Shown here: piece by piece, positions 1-9,893 of the stretch | Layout of the letters: every line of letters starts with the position of its first letter | Numbering within the stretch: the stretch's first letter is position 1 | Source: Mytilinidion resinicola | Lineage: Eukaryota; Ascomycota; Dothideomycetes; Mytilinidiales; Mytilinidiaceae | Length of the DNA stretch: 32,233 nt | Assembly (NCBI RefSeq): GCF_010093595.1 | Contig: NW_022985450.1 | Location: forward strand, 1,172,717-1,204,949 | Direction of reading: 5' to 3' | The notes under the pieces: model-generated | Told to the model about the DNA's origin: nothing | Databases searched by the model: none | The model's input: the letters and a program-made list of their open reading frames with translations, nothing else | Made by a program: the position numbers and the translations under genes

Positions 1-849
1 AATCTGCACCGGCCTACTACCGTTGGCCGGCCTCCTGCCCTGCCTGCCCTGCTCCGCTCCCGTCTCGCTTCCGCTTCCTATCCTATCCCGCTCCAGCCAC
101 CTACCGGCTGCCCCCTTTTCCTATCACCTGATCTGGTAAGAACCTCGCGTACACGCGTGCCACGCGCCGAAACGGCATAGAGGCCGTACGCCACGCGCTC
201 GGCCACGCCCTTATATCCGGTGGCCCGTTTCCCGTTTTCCTATTCCTTACACAACGTCTTAATTCTCTATATAGTATTATATATAGCACCTAATTAACGC
301 TCCTCTTTAAGCCCTTAACCTCTTGCGTGTAGCGCTATTATAATACTTGCTAAGCTTAAGCTATACCTTATTACCAACCTGTAGTTATAGAGCAGGTATA
401 TAAGTTTTATTAGCTTACTTTTCTTATTCTTGCTAGGCTGCGGCTATTACTGCTTAGGTAAGCTTAATTCCTTCTTTTAGCGTATAAGCTAGGTTTTATC
501 CTAATTACGCTGGTAGTAAAAGGACCCTAGGTAGTTCTAGATTAAGTTCTAGAACTTTAAGGTTATATTTATAGCTTAGAAAAAAGGGGCTTATTCCAGT
601 TAATAATGCGTCGCGCCTGTTAATAGCTAGTTCAGCAATAGGGCAAATATTAGCCCAGTTATCTTAGTTCTAATTGCAGAATATTTAGATAACTTATTTA
701 ATAGTGCTATTTATCCTTTCTATTACTTTATCTATTTAAGGATAGTAGCTAGTTAAAAGTTTTTTTATTATATTTAGGGTTTTATAAAAGGCTTTCTAAA
801 AGGCAACTAATAAATTAAGGTTTTTAGTTAGAAGTAATAAATCTGGTAA

Positions 850-1350
850 ACCTGTATTAAAAGAAGAAAAAGCAAATAAAGGCCTATACTATAGTTTCTA
901 TTTCTGTATTAGAAAGAAGAACTAGGATAACTTCTTTTATTAGTTAATAAGTAATAACTATAAGAAATATACAACTAAGGCTTTTAGGTAATCCTATAAT
1001 AAAATTAACTAAAATTTCTTTCTAGGGGCAGTCTAGTATAGATAGGGGCTTTAGGAGTTCTTATTTCCTATCTCTCTATAGTTTAGTACGTCCGCAGGGG
1101 TTGTAATTCCTTCTATAAGTTTAAATTAATACTAATATTCCTAGCTAGAAGAAGTCTCTACTAAGTATTCTGTAGAGAAAGTTATTGCTTAAATAGGCTA
1201 TAAGTATAGAAGTGTATACTTCTGCTATTAGTCCTGTCTAAAGAGGTTTATAGTTTAGTGCCTATTTCCTTTCTCTAAAGGTAATAATATCGTTCTTATA
1301 GTCCTTTTATTTACCGGGTAATAAGCTATATTTAGATATAAACACTTTCC
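850..1350 (-). pseudogene. Gypsy integrase remnant
   Basis: Minus-strand reading of about 900-1300 gives pieces that match Gypsy integrase: a YNPCGRTK-like zinc-finger end (C..C.R.K), then TAPRKKF.LILL.DYLKALV corresponding to P..PW..IS.DFI.GLP.S, and NTGLPDLLLLTKNL corresponding to the H.GLP..I.SDRG motif. Stops are frequent and the A+T content is high. It lies downstream of RNase H in minus-strand order, which separates Ty3/Gypsy from Ty1/Copia. Confidence 0.75.
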
Positions 1351-1879
1351 ACTTACTTATAAAAGGGAACTTCCTTTCTCCTAGGTATATAGCTATTGCA
1401 TTCCGATAATATTTTTTGTTATTAAGTAAAGCTTCCTTTTATAGGGCTGTAAGATTAGATATATATTATTTTTAGTTTATATAGCTATTATATAATTCCG
1501 AAGTAGAATCTATAGTAGGATTAATTTCTAGGATAGGCTGCTTTATAGATTTACTAGTAAGTATATTAAGCTTACCCCCCTTTTCTATTATTATCTCTTT
1601 TTAGGTTTATTTATAATATAAAAACCGAGTTATAGCAGCAACGTGTATAGGTAGAGGTGTTATAGGAAGTAATTAGAACATTTTTAATCTTAGCCGGTCG
1701 TCCGTATTATCTACAGGTATATCTTATTTTTATTAAGAGAGTGCGTCAGTGCGTAGGTTATCCTTACTAGCCCTAAATTAGAATATAAAGTTATACTGGC
1801 TAAGGATAATAGACCACCTAATATACTATTCGGAAAGCTTCCTCTATATTATAAAGTACTTAAGGTTCTTATAGTTAGT

Positions 1880-2190
1880 AATAATAGTAAAGTTTTTAAT
1901 AGACTAAAGCTCTGCATTCTATTATTTAAGGGCTTATATAACTGCAAGTAGTTCCTTATTATAAATATTATAATTAGACTCTACTAGAGAGTTCTTATAT
2001 AAAAAGTAAGCATAAGGGCGTAGTATACTGTTATTATTAAATTAAGAAAGAACAGCACCTATACTATAACTAGATAAGTCGGCCTTAATAAGTGTCTTGT
2101 AGTCCGGGTTAAAGTTAGCTAATATAGGTTCTTATATAAATAAGTTTTTTAATATATTAAAAGCTTGCTGTTTTTTATAGCTCTAATAGA
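1880..2190 (-). pseudogene. Gypsy RNase H remnant
   Basis: Minus-strand reading gives EPILANFNPDYKTLIKADLS, then SYSIGAVLS, then YAYFLYKNSLVESNYNIYNK and ELLAVIKALK. This aligns by eye with the Gypsy RNase H pattern (P.L..FDP....ETDASDFALGAVLSQ ... LS.AE.NY.IHDKELLAI..A..). The acidic catalytic positions are partly altered, with ETDASD reading IKADLS. It follows the RT remnant directly, as expected in the polyprotein. Confidence 0.75.
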
Positions 2191-2389
2191 AGCTAGTATT
2201 CTTTCTTATAAGATATCTTATAAGATATATAAGGGGTGCAATAATATTAGAGTACTTGTTAATAAATTGTCGGTAGAAGTTAGAGAATTCTAAGAAGCTT
2301 TTTACACCTTTAATAGTTTTTAGAGCTTCCTATTCCTTAATAGCTTATACTTTCTCGGGGTCTATACTAATACCCTTTCCAGCCTTAAT

Positions 2390-2960
2390 AATATAGCTAA
2401 GGTACTTTGTTTATTTAACTTTAAATTTATATTTATTAATATCTAGTTATAGGCCTCTAGCTTTTAGCTTATTAAAAACCTTCTATATATAGGCTTAATA
2501 TTTAGCTTAAGAGCTATCTATATATATAAGAATGTTATTAATATATATAGATGCGAAGTTATCTAGATATTTATAAATCTATTAGTTAATATACTATTGG
2601 AATATACTTAGTGCGTTTACTAATCTAAATAGTATTACTAGCCATTTATATAACCCGTACCGTGTTTAAAATACTATTTTCTCCTTATCCTTTTCCTTTA
2701 TTCGGACCTTATAAAAGGCAGCAGAAATATTAAGCTTTATAAACTATTTTGCTTTACTAATATAAGCTAACATTTCTTATATTAGGGGTAATAGATACCT
2801 GTTCTTTTTAGTAATATAGTTAAGGGCTTAGTAATTAATATAGAACTGTAGTCCTCTACCGGGCTTTTTTATAAACAGCACCGGTGCACCTGCTATAGAG
2901 TAGCTAACTTAAATAAACCCTTTATTAAAAAGTTTAGTAAGTATCTTCTAAAAGACTAAA
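2390..2960 (-). pseudogene. Gypsy reverse transcriptase remnant, catalytic YLDD mutated
   Basis: Reading the minus strand through stops gives the Gypsy RT landmarks in order. Near 2840-2880 there is VHRCCL.KSPVEDYSSI, equivalent to GAPVLFIKKPGGGLRFCVD. Near 2780 comes LLKRTGIYYP, equivalent to KNRYPLPLI. Near 2620-2680 comes RYGLYKWLVILFRLVNALS, equivalent to RYGHYEWLVMPFGLTNAPA. Near 2520-2540 the catalytic YLDDILIY box reads YINNILIY. Both catalytic aspartates have therefore become Asn, consistent with RIP. The polymerase is certainly dead. Confidence 0.85.
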
Positions 2961-3569
2961 AGTTTGCTACAGGATATACTGTAGAGCGGGCCCTATAGTA
3001 ATAGTTCTTCTTTACCCTTAGCTATAAGGTTAAGGTTAATTGCATAGTTAATTCCCGGGCTATAGAGAAGAGGTAGTTATTTAGCTTTAGTGGGGCTAAA
3101 TAGCTTTACTTTATAGCTTAACTATTACAGAAGAACTGTTTAGACCTTGCTGTTATCTATTTTCTTTTTAGACTGTAAGGCCTTTTCGATGTCCGCTATT
3201 ATAGCAGCAAATACCTATATAGCTTTGCTTTTTTTTTAGTAATAGTATATAAATAAGGTGGCCCTAATTTATATATAATTGTATTTCTTTATATTCTTTC
3301 CTTCTATACTTTTTACTCTTGTTCCTAATAAGTATATAAATAAGGTCTTCTTCGCGGGTGCTATATATATATTGTATTAGTTTATCTATAGTTTTTTAAA
3401 GATATAATTATAGCCTAATATATCTTTAGTAAAATAGAATACGGCTTATTATTAGTATCTGTTAATATTAATATTAGTGCGTATAAACTGCGTTACTAAT
3501 ATTAGCCTGCCTTCTATTCCTGCGAAAAGATAGGGCTTAATTTTAATACGCGTAAGGTTAAGAAAGTTA

Positions 3570-3720
3570 GCTGTATTATAGCTTATTAACCTATAGGCAA
3601 GATAACTAGAATTAATTATAGATAATATAAAAGATGTTTTATTAATAAGTATATCTATAGTTATAGGTTTTATAATAGGTGCTACTTTTTTAAAGCTTAG
3701 TAATAGTTTATTTTCTTCCT
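3570..3720 (-). pseudogene. Gypsy aspartic protease remnant
   Basis: Minus-strand reading gives PIIKPITIDILINKTSFIL followed by SIINSSYLAY. This fits the retropepsin pattern of a short hydrophobic strand, then D-S/T-G. The expected active-site Asp reads as Asn here (INSS in place of a DSG-type motif). A G-to-A change of this kind is what RIP of the opposite strand would produce. Identification rests on position between gag and RT plus this motif; the stretch is short and mutated. Confidence 0.5.
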
Positions 3721-3949
3721 TAGTATACTACTAATTACAACTTTATTTAGTAGTTACTCTTTTCCCTAGTTATCTAGGCTAATAAGGTTCTCTAGGGCTA
3801 ATTAGTATAGCTGCCGTTATAGTAGGATAAATAGGATATCCCTAATTATAATTGCGTTATATATAGCCTATAGCTCCGCAATAAATATAGAGATAATTAG
3901 CATAATATTATTAGAGTTTAGCAGGTGTTACCCAACGGGCATAAAGGGT

Positions 3950-4400
3950 ATTATTACCGGGCTTAGCTACTCTAGCTGCTGTTAGAGTCCAGTCTATAGC
4001 ATCGGTGTTAGATGCTAGCTAGGGAAAAGCTATTCGCGGTGCGACGTATAAGTGGTTAGTGCAGCTCTTCTTTATCTTCTGGACCTAATAGATATTATTT
4101 TCTACTTGGATTAGTTATTGCTTATATACCTCCTACTTAGTATAGTATTTAATTCCTATAAGGCCTTCTTAGAGGTCCGGGTTAATAGCTAGGTTAAGGA
4201 AGGCTATTTTTAAACTTTATACCTATATATTTCCTTTAGCTTCTAGTAAAAGCTTTTTAAACTTGCTTAGGAAGCTTCTAAAGGGTTTTTTATACTGCTT
4301 TATTTAACTAAGAAACTATAATTCTTTTTTTTTTACTGCAGGGTTTTAGAAGGTGTTCCTTATTTTAATAAAAAATATATTCTTACTAACAGGTTAGTTC
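3950..4400 (-). pseudogene. Gypsy gag (capsid-like) remnant
   Basis: Minus-strand reading through stops gives a helical, capsid-like stretch including FRSFLSKFKKLLLEAKGN and LKIAFLNLAINPDL. These resemble the conserved capsid region of fungal Gypsy gag proteins, which follow a pattern like F..F...FE..LLEAGG...L...F...IN..L. Several stops interrupt the frame and A+T content is high, so this is a RIP-inactivated copy. It lies immediately upstream, in the minus-strand sense, of the protease and RT remnants, as expected for the element. The N-terminal part is absent. Confidence 0.6.
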
Positions 4401-4430
4401 TTAGCCCTTATAGTATATTACAACCCGTAA

Positions 4431-4930
4431 TACAAACCACCCGAGCGCAGCGGCACTCGCGGAGACAAGTAAGCAGATAAAACTGATTATGCAGAACCAG
4501 GTCACGGGACTAAGAGGGTCACGTGTAGGACGCATAGGGATCCTGGATTCCCCCACGGACTGCTGGTGGATGGGAACGATCTAAGAATAGGACATCACGA
4601 GGACAGGGTCACGTGATGGCTCGTCAGGCTCGCGGAGAGAAGTAAGCATAGAGCCGAACGAGCGCTCGTCGGGCTCGAGGCGCTCGAGGGCTGCGAGCTC
4701 TGAGAGCAGGACGAGCAAAGAGGTTTCTTAGGACGGAGCTTTCATATAAAGGGACGCTCCTTTGCATAGATAGGAACCTCGTGTTCAACTTAAGACTTCA
4801 ATACTACCTATTGGAAGTAACAACCCCGTCTTAGATCTTGATTGATTATTGCCTCACCTTTTGAAGACTATTGCACCCCGACGACGACTTGCCTATACCC
4901 TGCCTTAGTGTGAGACACTTAGAAGGTATA
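4431..4930 (+). other. GC-rich LTR-like or promoter-like island
   Basis: This roughly 500-bp island lies between two A+T-rich blocks and has escaped RIP. It carries internally repeated motifs: CTCGCGGAGA followed by a gap and AAGTAAGCA occurs near 4453 and 4629, and GGTCACGTG occurs twice. A TATA-like CATATAAAGGG lies near 4743, followed about 60 bp on by a stretch that could be a transcript leader. The arrangement is like an LTR in plus orientation, but I see no partner LTR, clean TG..CA ends or target duplication. No ORF is supported. Confidence 0.35.
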
Positions 4931-5489
4931 GAAGAGACGACCCGTTATATAGTAGTTAGCTAAGGAAGTATATACTAGGCAGCCGTGCCTTCTAGTCGGC
5001 TAAATATATAGCTAATATAATTAGTATTGCTTTCTAGAGCTACTGTATTAACTTATAGCTTATTCTAGAGCTTAGTTTTAAATATATTATATTTAGTAGG
5101 TTTAGAGTAGTTATATAACTATATATTAGGTATAATACACCGTAGATAATAAACGGACGTGTTTGCGGGTTCTGCCGTAAATTGCGGGGCTTTATTTTAG
5201 ACGTAGGAGCTCTAAAGCTATAGAAGATTAGGTGCTATAATTCTATAGATTATTTCCTTAAGGTGTTGCTAAGTTTACTATTACTAGTTAAGCGTTTATT
5301 AAGCAAAGCTTTTGAATTAGCTATTAAGCCAAGTTTATATTTCCAGGATTCTCTTATTATAGAGTTGTTCTACAGTTAGATTGCTATTTATTCTACTGCT
5401 ACTGCTAGTAGAAGTAAATAAGGTGGCTTTTAGGGCTTAAGGAGCTTAATTAACAGGTCCCGGTATTCTAAATGCTTTATATAGCTTAT
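4931..5489. other. A+T-rich RIP-type block without readable gene
   Basis: TpA-rich sequence with stops in all frames. It ends sharply near 5490, where the LINE coding frame becomes GC rich. The last codons before the boundary (MLYIAYF before QVDSKLKW) may be the RIP-damaged upstream continuation of the LINE reverse transcriptase. The remainder is not recognisable. Confidence 0.4.
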
Positions 5490-6473
5490 TTCCAGGTGGA
5501 CTCTAAACTTAAATGGGGCCCGCATATACGCATCACAAAGGAAAAGGCTATAGCACAGATGGGAGCCCTTACACGGCTAACGGCATCAACATAGAGCGCA
5601 AGCTTCCAAAAAGCACGGCATATATACTCAGCAGTTATCAGGCCGGTCCTTACGTATGGGTGCACCACCTGGTTTCCAACGCCAGGCATGAAGGAACAAA
5701 TCAGCAAAGCGAAGATTAAACAACTTAAAACGGCCCAGAACTACTTCCTCCGTGCTATCGCAGGGGCGTACAAGACAACAGACATCAAGACGCTTGAACA
5801 CGAGACCTCTTGCCCCCCCCTAAGGCTTAAGCTAGAGGAACTCGCGGTGGCGTACGCGGACCGCACGCGCGCGGGCCAGGCTAGAGAGCATATTGAGACC
5901 ACGTGCCGCACTATCAGAGACACCATTAGGAGACACTATAAGCCTAGGAAAACGCCTAAATACGAGCCGAGCCGGCGTGACGTACTGAAGAGGCTCGCGG
6001 TTAAGGCCACAGCACTAGCCCCGAGGTACGAAGGGCAGTCAGATAACTTGTATAAGCTCTTAAGACGAGGAGCAATACAGGAAGCGTACGAGGAAAGGTG
6101 GAGGGACGAATAGGAGGCCCACAGGAAGAAACGAAGGGGCCCCCCTACGCCGGCCCTTAACACGAAATGGAACAAGAATCAGGCAACCAAACACCATAAG
6201 CTTACAAAAGCAGAAAGCTCAATTATCACGCTCTTACGAACAGAACACATAGGGCTTAACGCATACCTGCACCGCATGAGGGTGCCCAATCACCCTTCGC
6301 CCGCGTGCCCCTGCGGGCATATACCACAGTCTCCAAAGCACGTAGTAATGCACTGTGAACGACACCGCAACGGCAGAGGCGATATGTTCTTTAAGGCCAG
6401 AACAAGAACGTATATGCAGCTGTACAAAGACCACAAGGGAAATAAGGCCGTTTCGCAATGGTTCCTGCACTAG
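5490..6473 (+). pseudogene. Tad-like LINE reverse transcriptase, C-terminal part
   Basis: One reading frame runs from QVDSKLKWGPHI (RT thumb) through QMGALTRLTAST, HIYSAVIRPVLTYGCTTWF and KTAQNYFLRAIAGAYKTT, and then into a C-terminal zinc-knuckle-like motif CPCG..P...KHVVMHC near 6306-6357. This is the typical end of fungal LINE ORF2. Stops interrupt it at TAG 5592-5594 and TAG 6111-6113. Both sit where homologs would be expected to carry Trp, so TGG to TAG is likely. TAG 6471-6473 may also be a mutated Gln, because readable codons continue to about 6597. No start codon belongs here; the protein is truncated upstream. Confidence 0.8.
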
Positions 6474-7030
6474 ACAGACCTCCTACCCTACCTCTCTATA
6501 GCTAGAGAGATGGCAACGGAAAAGCTGGCTATACAGCCAGCCGACTCGTATAGCCACGCCCCAAGAACAGAACTACATGCACGCACGCACATTGCATAAC
6601 CACAGGCACGCCCGCAACAGGGCAACCCCCCCAATTTCCTATTGTCCTTCAATTCAATACCTTGGCTTTTGAGAAAAAGGGCACGCGCGTACGGCAAGGG
6701 CACGCGCGCCCTAACGCGGACCCCGGACCTTACTAACCTTCTGGACACCGTACAACCCTGGAACCTAGGGCCTACGGACACCGGATCGATCCTGGAGAAT
6801 GCATCAAGATGGCTTACTCCGTGGCGATGCTCACAGAGCTGCCACGCGTCCCCCACAGCCGCGCAGAAACAAAAGGAACGCAAGGCGTTATACACTGTAG
6901 AAAACAAGGTTTTCACCCGACCGCTATAGAGCGAACGGTTTCCCCTTGTAAATAAAACCTAGATAGCACTGCCGCATGGACCCTAACGGGAGCTAAATCG
7001 GCCTAATAGAACCTAATAATAATAATAATA
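5490..7030 (+). mobile_element. 3' part of a Tad-like LINE (non-LTR retrotransposon)
   Basis: The plus strand carries the reverse-transcriptase thumb and C-terminal region of a fungal Tad-clade LINE. A 3' sequence follows that ends near 7010-7030 in CTAATAATAATAATAA. A TAA-type simple repeat in place of poly(A) is a known style of LINE 3' end. The 5' portion (ORF1, endonuclease, RT fingers/palm) is missing or lies in the unreadable A+T block to the left. The sequence is GC rich, so RIP was light, although in-frame stops remain. Confidence 0.75.
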
Positions 7031-7074
7031 TAGCTTATTTAATAGATAATAATAATATAGCTTATTTAATAGAT
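7021..7074 (+). repeat. 27-bp tandem duplication next to the LINE 3' end
   Basis: Two perfect 27-bp copies (7021-7047 and 7048-7074), each AATAATAATATAG followed by CTTATTTAATAGAT. They extend the TAA-rich tail of the LINE and could have arisen by slippage during target-primed reverse transcription. Confidence 0.8.
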
Positions 7075-7860
7075 AAGATTAATTATTGCCTATATTAATA
7101 TTAAAGGGAGGGTTAGTGGCTATTAAGAAAAGAGGTACTTATACCGCGTAAGCAGTTGTATAAGGGAGAAAGGGATAAACAAATAAATTCTAATATAAGG
7201 GCCGTAGGCCTGAAACAATAGATTGTATTAGGTATAAGAAGAATTTATTAAAGATCTAAACTACAAACACACGCTGCCTATATACCTTATTATTAAGAGA
7301 GTAATATAACTGTCCTATCCTCCTCCGTATAGTATCGCCGTGCTGTATTATCGTGCTTGTGCTGTAATACCGCGCTGTATTGTCGTGCCGCAATGTAAAG
7401 AAGGCTCTGTAGAAGGCTACGTTGAAACGGAACGGATGCGTAGCTAATTAAGCAGCTGTTCGAGCAGCTAGGTTGTAAGAACACGTATTAGTGTACGGTT
7501 TAATAAATTGGACAGGGCGGGGCAGCCTAGCCGATTCCTAGAAATAGAGGTTCAATCTTAGAATAGGTCCTGGTGACGGCTTGTAAAACAAAACGGGTAC
7601 ATGGAACGGAACGGATGGAATAAGGCGTTGCAAATTAGACAGAGTGGAACGGCCTGGCCAGTTTTAGTATAGAATTCAAGTTCCTAGAATAGAACTGATT
7701 CTATGCTAAGTTCGTGAAACCGGCAGGCTGCACGAGTTGGGTAGGCTATACGTATCGGCACTGCGTTGGTTCGAATTAACGTGAGGAACGAGCCGAGCCT
7801 TATAAGGTAGTTAATGAGAAGAGGAATATATACAGGGCGTAGCCCGTGACACAATATCCT
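7075..7860. other. Mosaic sequence with paired GGGC-GTA-GCC motifs, no gene
   Basis: No protein family is readable here. Two related motifs lie about 640 bp apart: AGGGCCGTAGGCCTGAAACA near 7199 and AGGGCGTAGCCCGTGACACA near 7835. Each has a short GGGC/GCCC palindrome around GTA. Motifs like this are common in fungal LTR/leader regions, so this may be a decayed LTR or MITE-like piece. GAACGGAACGGATG-type words occur twice inside (about 7427 and 7596). Confidence 0.35.
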
Positions 7861-7863
7861 AAT

Positions 7864-8808
7864 ACTAATACTTAGCTCTACCTTACTAACTATATATTAA
7901 CAGCATAGAAGAAGTGCAAAAAATACTACCTTAAAGCTAATACTAAGTTGCCTGCCTACTATACTACTATACTTTTTAACCTATAGATTAAAGGCCTCTA
8001 GTTTAAAAAGGCCTGGCAAGATTACAACTCTAAATAAAGCTATATTTAACCTGTTCTTAATACTGTTAACAGATACTAGCAGGAGTGCTACCGCGGTTAA
8101 TTCTTGCACGTTGCATTGTCCACTTCCTTAGAGCCTATTCCAGCACCTCCTTTGCAAGCAGCACTGCTGTACACGTTGGCCCGCAAGCATAAACGCCTTA
8201 AATAAATATATCCTCTAAGCGCCGCACCGGCTACTAACTTCTATAAACAGTATATTAAATTAGCTGTCCTTTTGTGTAAGGCTATGCTTAAGGGCAAGGT
8301 TAATAGCGTCCTTAGCTCTATAGGTAATCAGCTGCTTGGCGTTAAGGAGACTATTTAGTAGTGGAACAACAGATACTATACTTAGCCAGATCTCGCCCGG
8401 TTTGCCCTGGACATCCTTGCAGTTCCGCCAATATCTAACAACTGCAAAAGACTGTTTAGCGGGGCATCTATCCTGCTTAACAAGCGTCGCCGGCGCCTTA
8501 GAATAGATATAATTGAGGCTAACAAGTGTCTACGCTGTTTGTTCACGCCTACTGAGGACATCTACAACAACCCTGAGCTTGCATACGCCCACGGCGCGCC
8601 TAGCGCACCACGACGATATACAACCCTTCGCGAGCAGGCAGATGCACGGCTGGCAGCTTCACTAGCAGCAGAGGAGGCCTATCACGTTAATGACGACCTA
8701 TCAGCAGAACAGCAGCGCCGTGAGGCTGCTGAGGAAGCAGTTATAGATGGCGCAATAAACCTGGATTCAGATGAGGACGAGGATAAGGAAAACGGGCAGG
8801 CTGCATGA
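7864..8808 (+). pseudogene. hAT transposase, C-terminal half
   Basis: Reading through stops gives KKCKKYYLKANTKLPAYYT, corresponding to the conserved hAT stretch W.K...YY.KTD.TP.Y.AA. Then comes W plus ARFALDILAVPPIS followed by KRLFSGASILLNKRRRRLR and IDIIEANKCLR. This is the hAT dimerisation domain (LA..AL.ILAVPP.SA..ER.FS.A...L...R..L). From about 8539 the frame is open, giving an acidic tail ending DSDEDEDKENGQAA at TGA 8806-8808. The left half is A+T rich with stops; the right half is GC rich. The N-terminus, with BED finger and DDE core, is not in evidence. Confidence 0.8.
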
Positions 8809-8854
8809 CGCGCTGCACGACGCGCTGCACGACGCGCTGCACGACGCGCTGGAC
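8807..8854 (+). repeat. 12-bp x4 minisatellite at the hAT stop codon
   Basis: Four tandem copies of GACGCGCTGCAC, the last reading GACGCGCTGGAC. The array begins at the hAT stop codon, so it lies in the 3' non-coding part of the element. Confidence 0.9.
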
Positions 8855-8919
8855 GTCACGTGCGGCGATGGTAAGTTCAACCTCAACACCAAAAACTACC
8901 TCGCGCTAACTACTATAGG

Positions 8920-9020
8920 TAATATGGAGCTCCTGGAGCTCCTGGAGCTCCACGAGCTTTCTGCTGGACTGGAGTGGAGCGATTTCCAAATCCACTCCAC
9001 TCCACTCCAACAAGATCACT
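8920..9020 (+). other. Probable 3' terminal region of the hAT element
   Basis: Three copies of GGAGCTCCT (8926-8952) are followed by a GGAGTGGAG / CTCCACTCC-rich imperfect palindrome (about 8970-9009). Such GGAG/CTCC-rich subterminal sequence occurs in fungal hAT elements. The matching left terminal repeat and the 8-bp target duplication were not found, so the exact end is uncertain. Confidence 0.35.
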
Positions 9021-9026
9021 GCAGAG

Positions 9027-9629
9027 CTACTCATCCATGTTAGTATCGTTAGTACGTCGCTTTCCAAGAGGCCGTTGGGAACTATTAGGGCGTTTGACCG
9101 GGACTCTGTATTCCGCAAGTTCCCGAGTAGAACTATCAGATTCCTCCTCTTCATCCAGCAACGCCTGGGATTCCAGATTTATGGTGTAGCCCTCTGCATC
9201 CGACACTGCAGTCACGAAACTTGAAGCTGGGCTGGCACTTGATGCATCACCTGCTGGATCACCTGCTGGATCACCTGCTGGATCACCTGCTAGATCACCT
9301 GCTGCTACTGATGCTTCAACTTCAATAGGGTTAGCTCTCTTGTTCGCTTGTTGAATCGCCTTATCCCTCTTCTCTTTTGCCCAGTCCCTTCCATTTCTGT
9401 ACGCAGTGGCTCCCAGCCGGAATGTTTCTAGATCGCTGGTCATAGACTATCCCTTGAATTGATTTGTAAAATATTCTGGACAACCCTCGGGTTTACTTAG
9501 CTGCGCAGTAGGGTGGCTAGTGTATAGCTTAAGCGTACCGTCGAGATAAGTTAACAAACCGGGACCGGCAGCTAGCGCTCTAGAAGAAATGCCCTCGCTG
9601 CATACCCTTGCCACTGGATAGCTCCTCAC
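9027..9629 (-). pseudogene. C-terminal fragment of a large fungal gene family, unknown function
   Basis: One minus-strand frame contains GTLKLYTSHPTAQLSKP, then PEYFTNQFKG, a TAG at 9447-9449, and then SMTSDLETFRLGATAYRNGRD. The continuation is a low-complexity tail with AGDP repeats and a basic end (KRPNSSQRPLGKRR) at 9027. I recognise this from memory as the C-terminus of a widespread uncharacterised fungal protein whose homologs read TW or similar at the stop position. TGG to TAG is therefore likely. The upstream part beyond about 9560 no longer matches, so this is a broken, 5'-truncated copy. Its end lies within about 10 bp of the hAT terminal region. A separate N-terminal fragment of what looks like the same family lies at 28331-28579. 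Confidence 0.6.
9244..9303 (-). repeat. 12-bp x5 minisatellite encoding AGDP repeats
   Basis: Five tandem 12-bp units of GGATCACCTGCT type (first unit GCATCACCTGCT, fifth AGATCACCTGCT). On the minus strand they encode repeated Ala-Gly-Asp-Pro in the low-complexity tail of the fragment at 9027-9629. The period is a multiple of three, so frame is kept. Confidence 0.9.
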
Positions 9630-9893
9630 TCAAGATTTGGAGCGATGAAGCCCCATGGCTCTAGCTTCAGACTCTGTCATTGTTTGCATGTACTCGCTCA
9701 CATAGGTTACTCCACGAACACCGATCCAAGACCCAGCTCTTTCCAGCCCCAGCAACAATCCTGTTAGTCTAACGCGAGCACTACCCCTAGCGGCACCTCC
9801 TCAACTGCACGCAAGGCGGAAACCCGTCTACTACATCCCTCGCTTCAACAGATGAAAGAATAACATAAACAATGCTTCTCCGAACGCCAAAAG

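Larger units (their letters stand above)
1..4430 (-). mobile_element. RIP-degraded Ty3/Gypsy LTR retrotransposon, 5'-truncated
   Basis: Read on the minus strand, this block gives the order gag, protease, reverse transcriptase, RNase H, integrase, which is the Ty3/Gypsy order. Every domain is recognisable only by reading through frequent stops. From about 245 to 4430 the DNA is strongly A+T rich and full of CTA/TAG/TTA/TAA, the expected product of RIP (C to T, mainly in CpA). Positions 1-245 are GC rich and would hold the end of pol or a flank; no chromodomain could be confirmed there. The gag reading stops abruptly near 4430, so the 5' LTR and gag N-terminus appear to be missing. No LTR pair was found inside the window. 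The element cannot encode active protein. Confidence 0.85.

Noticed and set aside
101..289. 62-codon minus-strand ORF as an independent gene
   Set aside because: It lies at the end of the RIP-degraded Gypsy pol and shows no domain; more likely the element's tail or flank.
7765..7790. GGTTCGAATTAACG, T-arm-like
   Set aside because: The pairing needs G-T wobbles and no cloverleaf forms upstream.
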